Shown one piece after another: positions 14,141 to 16,318 of a stretch of DNA of 16,318 bases. The position numbers and the translations under genes were made by a program. Source of the stretch: Candidatus Woesearchaeota archaeon (GTDB taxonomy: Archaea > Nanobdellota > Nanobdellia > SCGC-AAA011-G17 > GW2011-AR18); the NCBI GenBank assembly GCA_018303515.1, contig JAGVXZ010000041.1, positions 1 to 16,318 of the forward strand, read 5' to 3'. The number at the start of each line of letters is the position of its first letter. Position 1 is the stretch's first letter. Under the pieces are notes generated by a model. The model was not told where the DNA came from, ran no database searches, and was given only the letters and a program-made list of their open reading frames with translations.

Positions 14141-14163
14141 TTTCAATTGAAATTTAATTTCAA
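14141..14163. repeat. Overlapping inverted repeats just upstream of the operon TATA box
   Basis: TTTCAATTGAAA (14141-14152) is a perfect 12-base palindrome. It overlaps a second inverted repeat, TTGAAAT-TTA-ATTTCAA (14147-14163). They lie about 8-37 bases upstream of the TATA box, where an activator or repressor could act. The AT-rich background weakens the case. Confidence 0.35.
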
Positions 14164-14205
14164 GAGAAGGATCTAATTCTCTTATAACAAAAATATAAAT
14201 CTAAT

Positions 14206-16318
14206 TTAAAATTGCGAACCATCTTTTCCATCAAACTGATCCTTTCTCTTTAACTTATCTTTAATCCAATTATATTTATCTTGAATAAACATCTTAGCTT
14301 GCATTTTCATCCCAACATCATCAGATTCCCAATCATGATGTAACAATCTTGCACCACCAAACAAAATCACTCCTATACCAATCAAACTAAGAATAGCATA
14401 ACCTATTACTTTACTTACGCCCTTTAAATTTTCAGCAAAATCTGATGTTACCAAACCTGTAATAGAATTCATACTTGCTTCAGCAGAATCAGTTTCACTT
14501 AACTCAGATTCCTGTTCCAATTCAGTATCAGGAATTTCTTTATCAACAATTTCAGCCACTACTTCTTCAACTGTATCATCCTTCTTAGAAGAACCTCCAC
14601 CGCCACCTCCACCACCACCTGAAGAACTTGCAACAGGTGTAGATGTACTTTCTGGTATAACATTAACATTTATTGTTCTTAAAGAAGAATTAACACCATG
14701 GCCCATTTCATCAATACAAGAAATAAAGAAACTATGATCCCCATTACTTAAACTATCTGAAAAACTTTGAACAATTTCTTTAAACACTTCTGTATCTTCC
14801 CTCGATTTAACACCATCTATATAAAGTTCACACAAACTTACAGAAGTTAAATCAGTAACATTATATTTAAACTCAATTGGATTTGATGTCAAATTTGCAC
14901 TTTGGTTTGGTGATAATAGATCTAAAACAGGAGAGTCAAGATCAACAGTTAAAGTTCTGTTATTTGAAAAACCGATATCATTATCCATATCTTTTCCAGA
15001 ACAACTCCACGAATAAACTCCACTATTCAACCCTCTAGTAAAATTAGTTAAAACATCAATTCCAGAAACAGTTTCAGTAATTTCTTCTTCATAAACACCA
15101 TCAAAATTACCATATAAAGAAACTTCATCAACCTTCTCACCCACAACACTACAACTAAAATTATATGAATTAACTGCGATTTTTAAATTATTTTCTGGAC
15201 TCAAAGAATTAACAATTGGAAATTCAGGTGCAAAACTAAAACTCACTAAAGTATTATTAGTATTATTTACAGAATCATAAACAAAAACACCCATTTCATA
15301 ATTACCATAATTTTGAATTATGTTTGTCTCTTTACAATCAAAATTAGTCAATCCAGTAATATTATAATAACATGAATTAGCATCAGTAAATATACTCAGA
15401 TTAATATTTTCAGATGTAATCATTGAACCATTTATAGGAGAATTGATTATCAAATAAGGATTAGTTGTATCAACTGAAAAATAAATTGAACTTGAATTTG
15501 TTCTTGAATCTGTTGTATTAACAAAAATTTCTAAATAATTTGAACCTTCTGTTGCATTGAATACACCACAAGTTTGATTCACTCCATTAAGATTCATCCA
15601 ACAGGAATCTATAAAGCCATATGTTAGATAACTCAAACCTTGCTCATGAAAATTATAGGTTACATTTTCAGGAGTTAATATTGAAACCCAAAATCCTTCA
15701 GGTATTTCTAAAGCACTATAAACATCAACGCGAGTAAAGTTTAAACCAGTGACAGCATCATTTACAGATACTCCATTTTCTTTTATCATCCTTAACACTT
15801 CACTAACAACAAACTTCGTCCCATATTGAAGCTCATTAAAATGTTGAATAAGTAAAATCGCACCAGCGAGATGAGGAGCAGCCATTGAAGTTCCTGATCC
15901 AGAATAAAGAAGACCATCCTTCCAATAAGATACAATATTTACACCAGGAGCAACAAATTTAACTAAAGAATTTCTATTTGAATTTCCATAAAATATATCA
16001 TCATCATTAGATGCAGCAACAGCAGTAACATTTGATAAACAAGCAGGCGCAGGTAAATGAGTTGTATTAAAATCATTACCAGAAGAAGCTAAAACCACAA
16101 CATCTTTTGCAACCAACTGATTAACTAAAGAGGATAACGAAAGTAAAAACCCTGACTCTGTATCACAATAACTATTAAACAAATCATCTGACGTACCAAG
16201 ACTCATTGAAACTACAGAAATATTATAATCATCAACATTATTTAAACAAAAATTAAGAGCATCAGAAAGATCAGATAAACTACCACCACCATCCTTGTCC
16301 AGAATTTTTACAGAAACA
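14206..16318 (-). CDS. Membrane-anchored subtilisin-family (S8) serine protease, N-terminus missing
   Basis: The frame is open to the window edge, giving 703 visible residues; the ATG at 16206 is internal, since VSVKILDKDGGGSLSDLSDA before it is typical subtilisin sequence. Visible landmarks, numbered from the first visible codon: NISVVSMSLG at 32-41, oxyanion Asn81 in ASSGN, FVAPG at 121-125, and catalytic Ser144 in GSGTSMAAPHLAG. The catalytic Asp, His, signal peptide and any propeptide would be outside. After about 205 come several Ig-like modules with cysteine pairs and many NxS/T sequons, a nine-glycine linker (567-575), an acidic stretch, a membrane helix (about 637-655: VIGYAILSLIGIGVILFGG) and a 48-residue charged cytoplasmic tail. 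It is therefore a cell-surface protease. Substrate unknown. Confidence 0.92.
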   Translation of the reverse strand, partial: VSVKILDKDGGGSLSDLSDALNFCLNNVDDYNISVVSMSLGTSDDLFNSYCDTESGFLLSLSSLVNQLVAKDVVVLASSGNDFNTTHLPAPACLSNVTAVAASNDDDIFYGNSNRNSLVKFVAPGVNIVSYWKDGLLYSGSGTSMAAPHLAGAILLIQHFNELQYGTKFVVSEVLRMIKENGVSVNDAVTGLNFTRVDVYSALEIPEGFWVSILTPENVTYNFHEQGLSYLTYGFIDSCWMNLNGVNQTCGVFNATEGSNYLEIFVNTTDSRTNSSSIYFSVDTTNPYLIINSPINGSMITSENINLSIFTDANSCYYNITGLTNFDCKETNIIQNYGNYEMGVFVYDSVNNTNNTLVSFSFAPEFPIVNSLSPENNLKIAVNSYNFSCSVVGEKVDEVSLYGNFDGVYEEEITETVSGIDVLTNFTRGLNSGVYSWSCSGKDMDNDIGFSNNRTLTVDLDSPVLDLLSPNQSANLTSNPIEFKYNVTDLTSVSLCELYIDGVKSREDTEVFKEIVQSFSDSLSNGDHSFFISCIDEMGHGVNSSLRTINVNVIPESTSTPVASSSGGGGGGGGGSSKKDDTVEEVVAEIVDKEIPDTELEQESELSETDSAEASMNSITGLVTSDFAENLKGVSKVIGYAILSLIGIGVILFGGARLLHHDWESDDVGMKMQAKMFIQDKYNWIKDKLKRKDQFDGKDGSQF

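Noticed and set aside
14609..14635. Glycine run in the protease as a possible repeat-expansion artefact
   Set aside because: A Gly-rich linker before an acidic stalk and membrane helix is normal for surface proteins, and the codons are mixed enough to look like a real linker.
1..16318. tRNA or rRNA genes, CRISPR arrays, insertion sequences, integrase or attachment sites
   Set aside because: I looked for cloverleaf signatures, regularly spaced direct repeats, transposase motifs and terminal inverted repeats by eye and saw none.

Overview
This window is AT-rich archaeal DNA. The evidence is the run Pop5 (RNase P), proteasome alpha, SBDS, Rrp4, Rrp41, Rrp42 and RNA polymerase subunit K, together with an archaeal ribosomal protein S2. 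Most first genes carry a TATA box about 25-30 bases before the start codon, so their mRNAs look leaderless. The low GC, the compact overlapping genes, and the surface proteins made of Asn-rich Ig-like modules ending in one membrane helix suggest a DPANN lineage near Woesearchaeota/Pacearchaeota. That lineage call is inference. Nearly all genes are on the minus strand; only a partial gene at the left edge and one 81-residue gene are on the plus strand.

Right to left along the minus strand: (1) 16318-14206 is a membrane-anchored subtilisin-family (S8) protease whose N-terminus lies outside the window. (2) 14083-9947 is a tight seven-gene RNA-processing/proteasome operon (pop5, psmA, SBDS, rrp4, rrp41, rrp42, rpoK), joined by 1-4 base overlaps or gaps of 1 and 6 bases and driven from a TATA box at 14126-14133. 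(3) 9906-6408 holds a calcium-binding-repeat lipoprotein, a small plus-strand gene, a shortened and degenerate enolase homologue in the place where archaea usually keep eno, a five-helix membrane protein, and ribosomal protein S2. (4) 6370-2808 is accessory: a 94-residue orphan, a 527-base gap with a possible gene remnant, a 163-residue orphan, and a 706-residue protein with a C-terminal eukaryotic-like kinase domain. The kinase reading frame appears to be broken by a one-base shift near its end. (5) 2723-540 holds an Ig-like/PGF-pre-PGF surface protein and a MEMO-family homologue lacking the family's metal-site residues. (6) 1-567 is the tail of an unrecognised helical protein on the plus strand.

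The operon couples RNA 3'-end processing and decay (exosome), tRNA 5' maturation (RNase P), 60S-type ribosome maturation (SBDS), protein turnover and transcription, with S2 close by. The surroundings are cell-surface and signalling genes. The points most worth a second look are the enolase-like protein in the eno slot, the MEMO-like protein without its active-site residues, and the kinase with a large unrecognised N-terminal region and a frameshifted tail. No tRNA, rRNA, insertion sequence, CRISPR array or integrase was seen.
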